DNA of 12,583 nucleotides from Gammaproteobacteria bacterium (GTDB taxonomy: Bacteria > Pseudomonadota > Gammaproteobacteria > Chromatiales > Chromatiaceae). The DNA is taken from contig JAUXGQ010000010.1 in NCBI GenBank assembly GCA_030621975.1, forward strand, positions 1 to 12,583. The letters are read 5' to 3'. Made by a program: the position numbers and the translations under genes. The notes below the pieces were generated by a model. It was not told where the DNA came from and searched no databases. It saw nothing but the letters and a program-made list of their open reading frames with translations. Positions 1 to 4,409 of this stretch are shown in pieces. Position 1 is the first letter of the stretch; the number at the start of each line of letters is the position of its first letter.

Positions 1-37
1 GATGCCTGGGTAGATGCCTGGGTAGATGGGTAGATGG
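1..37 (+). repeat. Short tandem repeat at the window start
   Basis: The 12-mer GATGCCTGGGTA occurs twice in tandem (1-12, 13-24), followed by the shortened copies GATGGGTA (25-32) and GATGG. The array may extend left beyond the window. Its role is unknown; it may be part of the origin repeat field. Confidence 0.7.
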
Positions 38-130
38 ACCGAAGCCGCTCTCCTGCGTTTTAAGGGTTTCTCATGCAGCACCCGGTATGCTGGTATTAGT
101 TTCGGCTGAAAACGGCTTAGAACTCGGTTT

Positions 131-215
131 CCGGTGGTTTCATCCGGTGTTTCATCCCCTGTGTGTCCCCCGTGTGGTGTGGGTAGGTCCGCTGTGTGGT
201 GTGGGGTAATGCGGT
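131..215 (+). repeat. Imperfect tandem repeats of 12-13 bp and 22 bp
   Basis: CCGGTGGTTTCAT (131-143) is followed by CCGGTGTTTCAT (144-155). Then a 12-mer GTGTGGTGTGGG occurs at 172-183 and 194-205, so its start is repeated at exactly 22 bp, which is two units of the 11-bp iteron spacing. The first copy is followed by TAGGTCCGCT, a variant of the 11-bp iteron seen at 762-805. Helically phased repeats like these suit a multimeric DNA-binding initiator. Confidence 0.6.
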
Positions 216-219
216 AATT

Positions 220-230
220 TTAGGTCCGCC
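220..230 (+). repeat. Isolated copy of the 11-bp iteron TTAGGTCCGCC
   Basis: A perfect match to the unit that is tandemly repeated four times at 762-805. It sits just left of an AT-rich tract (T8 at 236-243 continuing to about 262) that could serve as an unwinding element. A single copy more than 500 bp from the main array suggests long-range looping between iteron groups, but that is inference. Confidence 0.6.
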
Positions 231-277
231 GTGGGTTTTTTTTGATATTTGTATAAATTTTTCGGTTAAGCACTGCG

Positions 278-342
278 AGTTTAAGCCCCGCCGGCGAAAG
301 GCCCCCTAAAGGGGGTTGCCTTTCTCCACGGGGACTTTAACT
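278..342. repeat. Long imperfect inverted repeat (hairpin or cruciform)
   Basis: The outer arms are AGTTTAAGCCCCG (278-290) and CGGGGACTTTAACT (329-342), complementary apart from one or two bases. The inner arms are GAAAGGCCCCC (296-306) and GGGGG-TTG-CCTTTC (311-323), around a TAAA loop. The whole element folds into a two-part stem. It has no T-tract, so it is not a simple terminator. In this repeat field it may be a replication structure such as a primosome or single-strand start site. Confidence 0.55.
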
Positions 343-365
343 TTAGCGCGCGCTTATTGCTTAAT

Positions 366-381
366 GCCCCGCCGGCGGGGC
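366..381. repeat. Perfect 16-bp palindrome GCCCCGCCGGCGGGGC
   Basis: The sequence equals its own reverse complement over all 16 bases. It fuses an inverted copy of the G-rich unit (reading CCCCGCC) to the start of the tandem GCGGGGCTTG array that follows, so the array begins with a dyad. Similar half-dyads occur at about 283-292 and 597-610. It could be a binding site for a dimeric initiator. Confidence 0.7.
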
Positions 382-404
382 TTGGCGGGGCTTGGCGGGG
401 CTAA
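375..404 (+). repeat. G-rich tandem repeat, first array
   Basis: Units GCGGGGCTTG at 375-384 and 385-394, closing with GCGGGGCTAA at 395-404. The same three-unit layout recurs at 527-556, a two-unit form at 815-834, and a three-unit form at 850-879. The closing GGCGGGGCTAA is close to the reverse complement of the 11-bp iteron (GGCGGACCTAA), so the two repeat families appear related. Confidence 0.75.
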
Positions 405-474
405 GGCCAAAGGGGGTATAAAGCATTGAAGCAGTTGAAGTTTAAGGGTCGCCAGGAATTATATTCCCGGTACA

Positions 475-520
475 GGTTTTTTTCCTGAAATCCCGTTTTT
501 CAAAAAACAGCGAAAAAACC
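475..520. repeat. AT-rich nested inverted repeats
   Basis: GGTTTTTT (475-482) can pair with AAAAAACC (513-520). Inside lies a second hairpin, GTTTTT-C-AAAAAC. CAGG-T7-CCTG (473-487) is a further small dyad at the left edge. AT-rich dyads next to the G-rich array at 527 fit an unwinding element; a terminator role is possible but the geometry is unusual. Confidence 0.4.
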
Positions 521-526
521 GTAACG

Positions 527-559
527 GCGGGGCTTGGCGGGGCTTGGCGGGGCTAAGGG
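527..559 (+). repeat. G-rich tandem repeat, second array, with canonical G-quadruplex pattern
   Basis: Two GCGGGGCTTG units (527-536, 537-546) and a closing GCGGGGCTAA (547-556) followed by GGG. Read as G-runs, this gives GGGG, GGGG, GGGG, GGG with loops of 6, 6 and 4 bases, which satisfies the usual G3+N1-7 quadruplex pattern on the plus strand. Whether it folds is unknown. Confidence 0.7.
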
Positions 560-645
560 AAAGTGCCTTGTAGACCATTGATTCTGTTGAGGTTAAAGCC
601 CCGCCGTCGGGGTCTTGAAATTTGCCGTCTGAAAATCACGTAAGC

Positions 646-667
646 GGGACAAATAGGGGACAAATAG
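646..667 (+). repeat. 11-bp direct repeat GGGACAAATAG, two copies
   Basis: Perfect copies at 646-656 and 657-667, with a partial third (GGGGCAAA) following. The period is again 11 bp, but the sequence is unrelated to the TTAGGTCCGCC iteron. The next repeat, GAATAGCGCC, is at 691-700 and 701-710. Confidence 0.65.
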
Positions 668-690
668 GGGGCAAACGGTGATTCTGGGGT

Positions 691-710
691 GAATAGCGCC
701 GAATAGCGCC
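691..710 (+). repeat. 10-bp direct repeat GAATAGCGCC, two copies
   Basis: Perfect tandem copies at 691-700 and 701-710, followed by GAT. This is another short tandem in the candidate origin, 50 bp left of the main iteron array. Confidence 0.65.
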
Positions 711-761
711 GATACTAAATTTTGGCCAAAAAGGTTAAGTAGTTGATTGCATTGAAATGAT

Positions 762-805
762 TTAGGTCCGCCTTAGGTCCGCCTTAGGTCCGCCTTAGGT
801 CCGCC
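762..805 (+). repeat. Four perfect tandem 11-bp iterons TTAGGTCCGCC
   Basis: Units lie at 762-772, 773-783, 784-794 and 795-805, all identical. At 11 bp per unit they present the same DNA face repeatedly, as expected for cooperative binding by a replication initiator or repressor. Immediately right, after an 8-9 bp gap, two G-rich units (815-834) form an imperfect inverted complement of the iterons. The minus-strand transcript of repA could therefore form a hairpin just after its stop codon. Confidence 0.8.
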
Positions 806-830
806 GTCCAAACGGCGGGGCTTGGCGGGG

Positions 831-2021
831 CTAAAATCCGTGCTCGCCGGCGGGGCTTGGCGGGGCTTGGCGGGGCATGGTGTCCGAGGCAAACAGGAAG
901 TACATGGCGCCGCCGCGTTTCTCGCCTCTGTTGGCGTCTTTCTTGACGAGGGCGTTACGCGCCAGGAGTGCATCGATAGCGGCCCGTATTTCGATCCGGT
1001 TCATATTGAGTTCCCGGCGTTGGCTGATGAGTGTTTCCTTGCTGAACTGGCTGGGTGGTGTGGTGGTCAGGTTGTGTTTGATGAAGGTCAGCACCTGTTC
1101 CTGCTGTGACGCGGCCACATCGGAGGGTGTGCGTGGTGGATCGGCGATGGCCCACTGGAAGGCGTATTCATCGCGGGAGAGCCAGATAATCGGTTGTGGT
1201 TTGGCGTAGGTGGTCTTGGGGATGTGCATCTGGATGAACTGCGGTCCGTTGAGAGACGCCGGGATGGTCTGGTCATCGGGGTCGATGTTATGGAGGATGC
1301 GCACGAAGCGGCAGCCATCGGGCAGGGCGGTACCGCCCCGGGCGGCGTAGGCATCCGTCAGGCGTTCCCTGGATGAGAGTTGCGATACGTGGTGGATCAG
1401 TTGAATGGCGACGCTGGTAATGGCGATGATACGCCGGCAAGCCATGATGATGCCCTGTTCAGAGTCGTTGATGCGGCCCTCGCCCGTGCCAAAGGAGATC
1501 AGGGGGTCGAGGATCAGGAGGGTGATGGGGTCGGTTTTTGCCTGGGCCTGGATGGCATCGATCAGGTGCTGGGTGTTGATGGATATCTCGACGACATCGT
1601 GGCTGATCTCCGTCAGCCTGAATATCTCGGAGGTAAGATCCTTGATGAGCAGTTGCTCGCGGACCTGGGTTGTCTGTTCGTCGGTGAGGTCCATGGCCTG
1701 GCATATTTTGCGGGCCCGGGCGACGAGGATGTGGCGTGGATCCTCGGCGGTAAGGTACATGACGGGGCCAGGTCGAAGTATTTTGCGGCCGTAGAGCGGA
1801 ATGGCAAGAATGATACAGATGGCCTCATATATCTGGATGGTGGATTTGCCGGTACCACCGCCAGCCGAGATGAGACCGAGATCCTGCCAGATCAGGTTTT
1901 CGACGACGCACGGGGGGGCGGATTGGGCGGTATCCCACTCGTGCTGCGTGATGATTTTGGGTAGCTCGAACAGCTTGGGTGTCGGGAGATCGACGGCCAC
2001 CGCGGTAAAGTCGTGAGGCAT
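831..2021 (-). CDS. RepA-like replicative ATPase/helicase (AAA_25 type)
   Basis: A 396-aa RecA-fold ATPase likely to unwind DNA at the phage origin as a hexamer. A Walker A motif AGGGTGKST lies at about residues 53-61. A Walker B strand LLILDPLISF, with Asp near 172, is followed by an acidic/Asn-rich loop and the HHVSQ sensor segment near 210. This order matches RepA helicases of the RSF1010 type and phage AAA_25 proteins. Residues about 300-380 look like a winged-helix DNA-binding domain (repeated helices, then KRGGAMYFLF). The last residues are Pro/Ala-rich and encoded by the origin-type repeat. It is the last gene of the minus-strand operon; its start overlaps the upstream stop as TGATG, with an AAGGA ribosome site seven bases before. 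The adjoining iterons support a replication role. A generic phage ATPase is the alternative. Confidence 0.8.
   Translation of the reverse strand: MPHDFTAVAVDLPTPKLFELPKIITQHEWDTAQSAPPCVVENLIWQDLGLISAGGGTGKSTIQIYEAICIILAIPLYGRKILRPGPVMYLTAEDPRHILVARARKICQAMDLTDEQTTQVREQLLIKDLTSEIFRLTEISHDVVEISINTQHLIDAIQAQAKTDPITLLILDPLISFGTGEGRINDSEQGIIMACRRIIAITSVAIQLIHHVSQLSSRERLTDAYAARGGTALPDGCRFVRILHNIDPDDQTIPASLNGPQFIQMHIPKTTYAKPQPIIWLSRDEYAFQWAIADPPRTPSDVAASQQEQVLTFIKHNLTTTPPSQFSKETLISQRRELNMNRIEIRAAIDALLARNALVKKDANRGEKRGGAMYFLFASDTMPRQAPPSPAGEHGF
850..879 (+). repeat. G-rich tandem repeat inside the 3' end of repA
   Basis: Units GCGGGGCTTG at 850-859 and 860-869, then GCGGGGCATG (870-879). This copy lies within the last codons of the minus-strand repA-like gene and encodes its Pro/Ala-rich C-terminal tail (PRQAPPSPA). 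Either the repeat has invaded the gene end or the origin and gene have come to overlap. Confidence 0.7.
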
Positions 2022-2380
2022 CAGTGAGTCCTTGCCGTGGTGGTGTTGTGCTGTGCCGGACAGAACAGTGTTAAGCGAGGGGGTAGATTGCCGATCTCGC
2101 CGATGACAACGACACGAGCGGCACCCTGCTTGACGAGGTGGACGCCGAAATCATGGATGAGATCCGGGTTATGTTCCGACGAAAGCAACAGGACGATATC
2201 CTCGCCGGCAACCTGCCAGTGATAGTTCCGGTAGTCTGCGGCGTCCGGCATGACCAGGGGCTGCCGATCACGGTACACACCCTGGATGATCTTGGCGTGA
2301 TCCCAGGCGTGTTTGCCCACGGTGATCCAGATGCCGTTGGGGTGAGAACGGAAATCGCGGCCGTATGGGGGGTTTTTCAT
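2021..2380 (-). CDS. Conserved-context protein of unknown function between HTH and RepA genes
   Basis: A 119-aa protein I do not recognise. The N-terminal third is basic/polar (MKNPPYGRDFRSHPNG). The middle holds an acidic/hydrophobic segment EDIVLLLSSEHN and then a helix-strand pair DFGVHLVKQGAARVVVIGE. That strand-helix-strand pattern could be part of a Rossmann or Toprim-like fold, which would suit a primase-associated protein, but key catalytic residues are not clear. The C-terminus is Thr/His-rich. Its start overlaps the upstream HTH gene stop by 4 nt (ATGA) and its stop overlaps the repA start, so it is translationally coupled to replication genes. Ribosome-site strength is poor (GGGGG), again suggesting coupling. 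Confidence 0.7.
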   Translation of the reverse strand: MKNPPYGRDFRSHPNGIWITVGKHAWDHAKIIQGVYRDRQPLVMPDAADYRNYHWQVAGEDIVLLLSSEHNPDLIHDFGVHLVKQGAARVVVIGEIGNLPPRLTLFCPAQHNTTTARTH

Positions 2381-2568
2381 GCCCCCGTCGACACGTCATC
2401 GAGGGAGGCCAGCCAGCGGGCCTCGTCAGCCGGCAGAATGCGCATGATCTGAGGCGACAGGCGCACCACGCGCGGCATCAGACCCTGCTTGGCCTGGCGG
2501 TAGAAGGTCGGCTTGCTGATATTGTGGCGCTTGCAGAACTCAGGGATGGTCGAAGATGTCTGAGACAT
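2377..2568 (-). CDS. Small HTH DNA-binding protein (AlpA/excisionase-like)
   Basis: A 63-aa protein with a MerR/AlpA-type winged helix-turn-helix: IPEFCKRHNISKPTFYRQAKQG forms the two helices, followed by the wing-like segment PRVVRLSPQIMRILPADEARWLA. This layout is known from AlpA-type activators, excisionases and phage HTH_17 proteins. It is the first gene of the minus-strand replication operon and faces the divergent promoter region, so it probably binds there and controls its own operon or the opposite one. A GAAGGAGA ribosome site lies about 11 bases before the ATG. Without an integrase in view, a regulator is more likely than an excisionase. Confidence 0.75.
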   Translation of the reverse strand: MSQTSSTIPEFCKRHNISKPTFYRQAKQGLMPRVVRLSPQIMRILPADEARWLASLDDVSTGA

Positions 2569-2596
2569 GGACGTTGGATCTCCTTCTGGCAGAGTT

Positions 2597-2633
2597 CGGT
2601 TGATTCCGGTTGAAACGACATCGTTACTGGTTG
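2597..2633 (+). promoter_or_regulatory. Three helically phased GGTTGA repeats (possible operator)
   Basis: CGGTTGA occurs at 2597-2603 and 2607-2613, exactly 10 bp apart. GGTTGA recurs at 2628-2633, another 20 bp on, overlapping the -35 of the rightward promoter. Repeats in phase with the DNA helix next to a small HTH gene suggest binding sites for that protein. No footprint can be inferred from sequence alone. Confidence 0.4.
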
Positions 2634-2665
2634 ACAGTAAACCCCAGGCGGCCGTATGGTGTCAA
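2631..2665. promoter_or_regulatory. Overlapping divergent sigma70-like promoters
   Basis: Rightward: TTGACA (2631-2636), 18-bp spacer, TATGGT (2655-2660), start expected near 2667, driving the 118-aa and DUF2303 genes. Leftward, on the minus strand: TTGACA (2665 down to 2660), 18-bp spacer, TTTACT (2641 down to 2636), driving the HTH-repA operon. The two -35 boxes form an inverted repeat TTGACA/TGTCAA, and each -10 touches the other promoter's -35. RNA polymerase could occupy only one direction at a time. Confidence 0.55.
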
Positions 2666-2682
2666 ACAGTGGGGCCGATCAC

Positions 2683-2698
2683 GGTTCCACGTGAAACT
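2683..2698. promoter_or_regulatory. parS-like site (ParB/Spo0J-type centromere motif)
   Basis: The 16-mer GGTTCCACGTGAAACT matches the known bacterial parS sequence TGTTCCACGTGAAACA at 14 of 16 positions, including the whole 14-base core; only the two outermost bases differ. It lies between the rightward promoter and the ribosome site of the 118-aa gene. It could attract host ParB or be an operator that happens to share this palindrome. No parB gene is visible in the window. Confidence 0.55.
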
Positions 2699-2716
2699 AC
2701 CTGGAGGAAAGTGAAC

Positions 2717-3073
2717 ATGAGACCAGACTTATTCAACAACACCGTGAATCAGCTCCTGTATGGGCACACCCAGAACGAGTTGAGCGAGAAGCTGTCCGAA
2801 TGCGTGGAGGCGGCACGCGAATCAGGCAAGGTTGCCCGACTGACCCTGACCCTGACGATCAAACCGATCGGTCACGATACCGGACAGTATGAGATCAGGG
2901 ACCAGATCAAAACAATGCTGCCGTCCCTGGATCGTGGTATGACCCTGATGTTCGGTACCCCGGAAGGAAACCTGCAACGCGACGACCCGCATCAGCCGGA
3001 TCTGCCGCTTCGTGTCATCCCGGATCTGCCGGAGATCAATAAACAACTGAGAAACGTGGAGGACGAACAATGA
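2717..3073 (+). CDS. Conserved small phage protein paired with DUF2303
   Basis: A 118-aa protein of a family commonly found directly upstream of DUF2303 genes in phages of proteobacteria and actinobacteria; its function is not known. Recognisable features are an N-terminal helical region (LSEKLSECVEAARESGK), the strand-rich segment ARLTLTLTIKP, then a Pro-rich C-terminal part with GNLQRDDPHQPDLPLRVI. The frame is open further upstream, but the ATG at 2717 is preferred: it has a good GGAGG site at 2703-2707, and an upstream start would run through the promoter and parS-like site. The stop overlaps the DUF2303 start by 4 nt (ATGA), so the two proteins are probably made together and may act together, perhaps in recombination or host takeover. 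Confidence 0.8.
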   Translation: MRPDLFNNTVNQLLYGHTQNELSEKLSECVEAARESGKVARLTLTLTIKPIGHDTGQYEIRDQIKTMLPSLDRGMTLMFGTPEGNLQRDDPHQPDLPLRVIPDLPEINKQLRNVEDEQ

Positions 3074-3873
3074 GTGAGAAGACAGGCATAGAGGCCGCCA
3101 TAGAGGCCGGTAAGATTATAGGCGCACAGGAGCTGGTGGTAGTTGAAGGGACTCCGTTCCTGATCGTTCCGGACAATTTCAAACTGGAACGCATGGAACA
3201 GTACATGGCCACCCCGCGCCGCATTAAACAGACGGTGATGGTCAATACGGCAGAGGGGTTCTCCGAGTATTACAACCGTTTTGCTACCGATTCGTCCTGT
3301 ATTTTCGCCGATATCGAGAAGGCGCGGTTCGTTGGGATCATCGACTACCACTCAGTGGCTTCGCCGGGATGGGGCGACCATCAGGTTGTTCTGTCATGCA
3401 GAAGAACCGACGAATGGAGTGCATGGGTCGATCACAGCGGAGCACAGATGAGCCAAGTCGAGTTTGCCCGGTTCATCGAAGACAACCTGGAAGAGATCCG
3501 TTCTCCGTCCGGTGCTGAAATGCTTGAAATAGCCATGACCCTGCAAGCGAAGACGAAGGTGAACTGGGAGAGCGGCATCCGGCTGAGTGACGGGCAGGTG
3601 CAATTCGGATACGCCGAAGAGATCAACGGCACTGCCGGTGCCATGGGACAGCTTAAAATCCCGGAGAAACTGAAGCTCGGCATCCGCGTGTTCGAGGGCG
3701 ATAGGGCAGGCTACGAGATGGAGGCACGTTTTCGCTACCGTACCGAGAAGGGCCGCCTGACGATGTGGTATGACCTGGTGCGCTACCACAAGGTGTACCG
3801 TTCCGCCGTCAGGGATGTGGCCATGGCGATAGCAAAGGATAAGGCTGGATTGTTCATCGAGGGGGTAGCCTGA
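3070..3873 (+). CDS. DUF2303 family phage protein
   Basis: A 267-aa soluble protein matching the DUF2303 family (related to YfdQ of E. coli prophage) in length and layout. It has an N-terminal helix followed by a strand reading LVVVEGTPFLIVPDNF, then PRRIKQTVMVNTAEGFSEYYNRFA, the conserved IFADIEKARFVGIIDYHS block, and W-rich HQVVLSCRRTDEWSAW. The C-terminal half has the typical strands around RVFEGDRAGYEMEARFRYR. The biochemical function of the family is not established; members lie in early or recombination regions of tailed phages. The ribosome site is GGAGG (3058-3062), seven bases from the ATG. It is the last gene of its operon, followed by a terminator at 3889-3958. Confidence 0.88.
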   Translation: MSEKTGIEAAIEAGKIIGAQELVVVEGTPFLIVPDNFKLERMEQYMATPRRIKQTVMVNTAEGFSEYYNRFATDSSCIFADIEKARFVGIIDYHSVASPGWGDHQVVLSCRRTDEWSAWVDHSGAQMSQVEFARFIEDNLEEIRSPSGAEMLEIAMTLQAKTKVNWESGIRLSDGQVQFGYAEEINGTAGAMGQLKIPEKLKLGIRVFEGDRAGYEMEARFRYRTEKGRLTMWYDLVRYHKVYRSAVRDVAMAIAKDKAGLFIEGVA

Positions 3874-3888
3874 TAGTATCCAGGATGT

Positions 3889-3958
3889 AACCGCCGACCA
3901 CGTATCGCAGGAGTCTCTGATCTCCGTTCCAGGGCGCCGCGTGGTTGGCGGTTTTTTT
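3889..3958 (+). terminator. Intrinsic terminator with a long structured loop
   Basis: Arms AACCGCCGACCACG (3889-3902) and CGTGGTTGGCGGTT (3940-3953) pair over 14 bases with one G-U wobble, and T7 follows (3952-3958). The 37-base loop carries its own small dyad, GGAG (3910-3913) with CTCC (3922-3925). It ends the 118-aa/DUF2303 operon and separates it from the convergent VRR-NUC gene. The loop is longer than in ordinary terminators. Confidence 0.7.
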
Positions 3959-3993
3959 GTGGTCAGGGTATTACCGCACAGTGGCGTGAGTGA

Positions 3994-4371
3994 TCAGGGG
4001 ATATCCTCCACACCCCGCACCACGGCGGCAATGCCGCCTGCTTCGGTCAGCTTATCGATGAAATTCTTCTGTGGCTTGCTGGCCCTGCCGGTCGCTTTCT
4101 TGATCTCTAATCCGGTGAACACGGCGACGCGCTGACCCACCATGTCAGGGGTGATGATAACGGAGTTCCAGCCGATGAGGTCCGATCCTCCCGGGTTGCA
4201 CACCCCGTATCTGATGCGACGGGCACCGCGTACCAGGGCATCGCCCGATGGGTAGAATGTGGTTTTACCGACGATAGCCATGCCCTGGTTGTTGCGGAAC
4301 AGAATATAGCCTCTGGCGCTCGCTGCCAGGCACACCTCGTCCTGGATTCTCTTCTCTGATTTCTGATTCAT
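3994..4371 (-). CDS. VRR-NUC domain nuclease
   Basis: A 125-aa stand-alone VRR-NUC protein, a PD-(D/E)XK-type nuclease related to the FAN1 nuclease domain. The motifs are in order: an N-terminal helix with EKRIQDEV, where a Glu/Gln acts in the fold; the GGSDLIGW motif with the catalytic Asp at 64; and LEIKKATGRASKPQ, with Glu89, Lys91 and a Gln at 101 on the following helix. The GG-AAVVR strand then closes the domain. Phage members are presumed to act on branched or flapped DNA during replication, recombination or packaging. It is transcribed alone on the minus strand, between two plus-strand operons. No Shine-Dalgarno sequence precedes the ATG; instead a perfect TATAAT ends six bases before it, which points to a leaderless message. 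Confidence 0.88.
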   Translation of the reverse strand: MNQKSEKRIQDEVCLAASARGYILFRNNQGMAIVGKTTFYPSGDALVRGARRIRYGVCNPGGSDLIGWNSVIITPDMVGQRVAVFTGLEIKKATGRASKPQKNFIDKLTEAGGIAAVVRGVEDIP

Positions 4372-4409
4372 AGTTGAATTATAGGACAGATCGTCCTATC
4401 GTTAACAGA
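4371..4409. promoter_or_regulatory. Symmetric divergent promoter pair with palindromic operator
   Basis: The palindrome ATAGGAC-AGATC-GTCCTAT (4381-4399) is centred at 4390, exactly 19 bases from the A of each start codon (4371 on minus, 4409 on plus). Minus strand: TTAACG, 16 bp, TATAAT (4383 down to 4378). Plus strand: TTGAAT (4374-4379), 17 bp, TATCGT (4397-4402). Each -10 ends six bases before an ATG, so transcription should begin at or near the start codon. The palindrome fills both spacers, so a bound dimer would shut off both genes. Confidence 0.6.

Larger units (their letters stand above)
1..830. other. Repeat-dense non-coding region, candidate replication origin
   Basis: No credible coding frame is present here; both strands are interrupted by stops. 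The region holds at least four kinds of short repeat (listed separately), including iterons of about one helical turn (11 bp), G-rich 10-bp tandem units, a perfect 16-bp palindrome, and AT-rich stretches around 236-262 and 475-518 that could unwind. It lies directly beyond the 3' end of the repA-like gene on the minus strand. Iterons plus AT-rich DNA beside a RepA-type helicase gene is the classic arrangement of a theta-type origin (known for RSF1010 and several phages). That this is the origin is inference; I saw no clear DnaA box. It could alternatively be a packaging or recombination site. Confidence 0.5.

Noticed and set aside
236..243. T8 tract as an intrinsic terminator
   Set aside because: There is no GC-rich hairpin immediately before it; it fits better as part of the AT-rich stretch in the origin-like region.
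1..880. CRISPR array
   Set aside because: Repeat units are only 10-13 bp, directly abutting, with no unique spacers of constant length and no cas genes.
822..2016. Several plus-strand frames of 60-194 codons lying opposite the RepA-like gene
   Set aside because: They are antisense to a gene with clear Walker motifs, lack ribosome sites and show no recognisable motifs; they are by-products of high GC.
2377..2568. Excisionase of an integration module
   Set aside because: The HTH fold allows it, but no integrase or attachment site is visible and the gene heads the replication operon, so a regulator is the better reading.
2567..2716. Upstream extension of the 118-aa gene to 2567
   Set aside because: It would cross the divergent promoter and the parS-like site, and the ATG at 2717 has a good GGAGG at the right distance.
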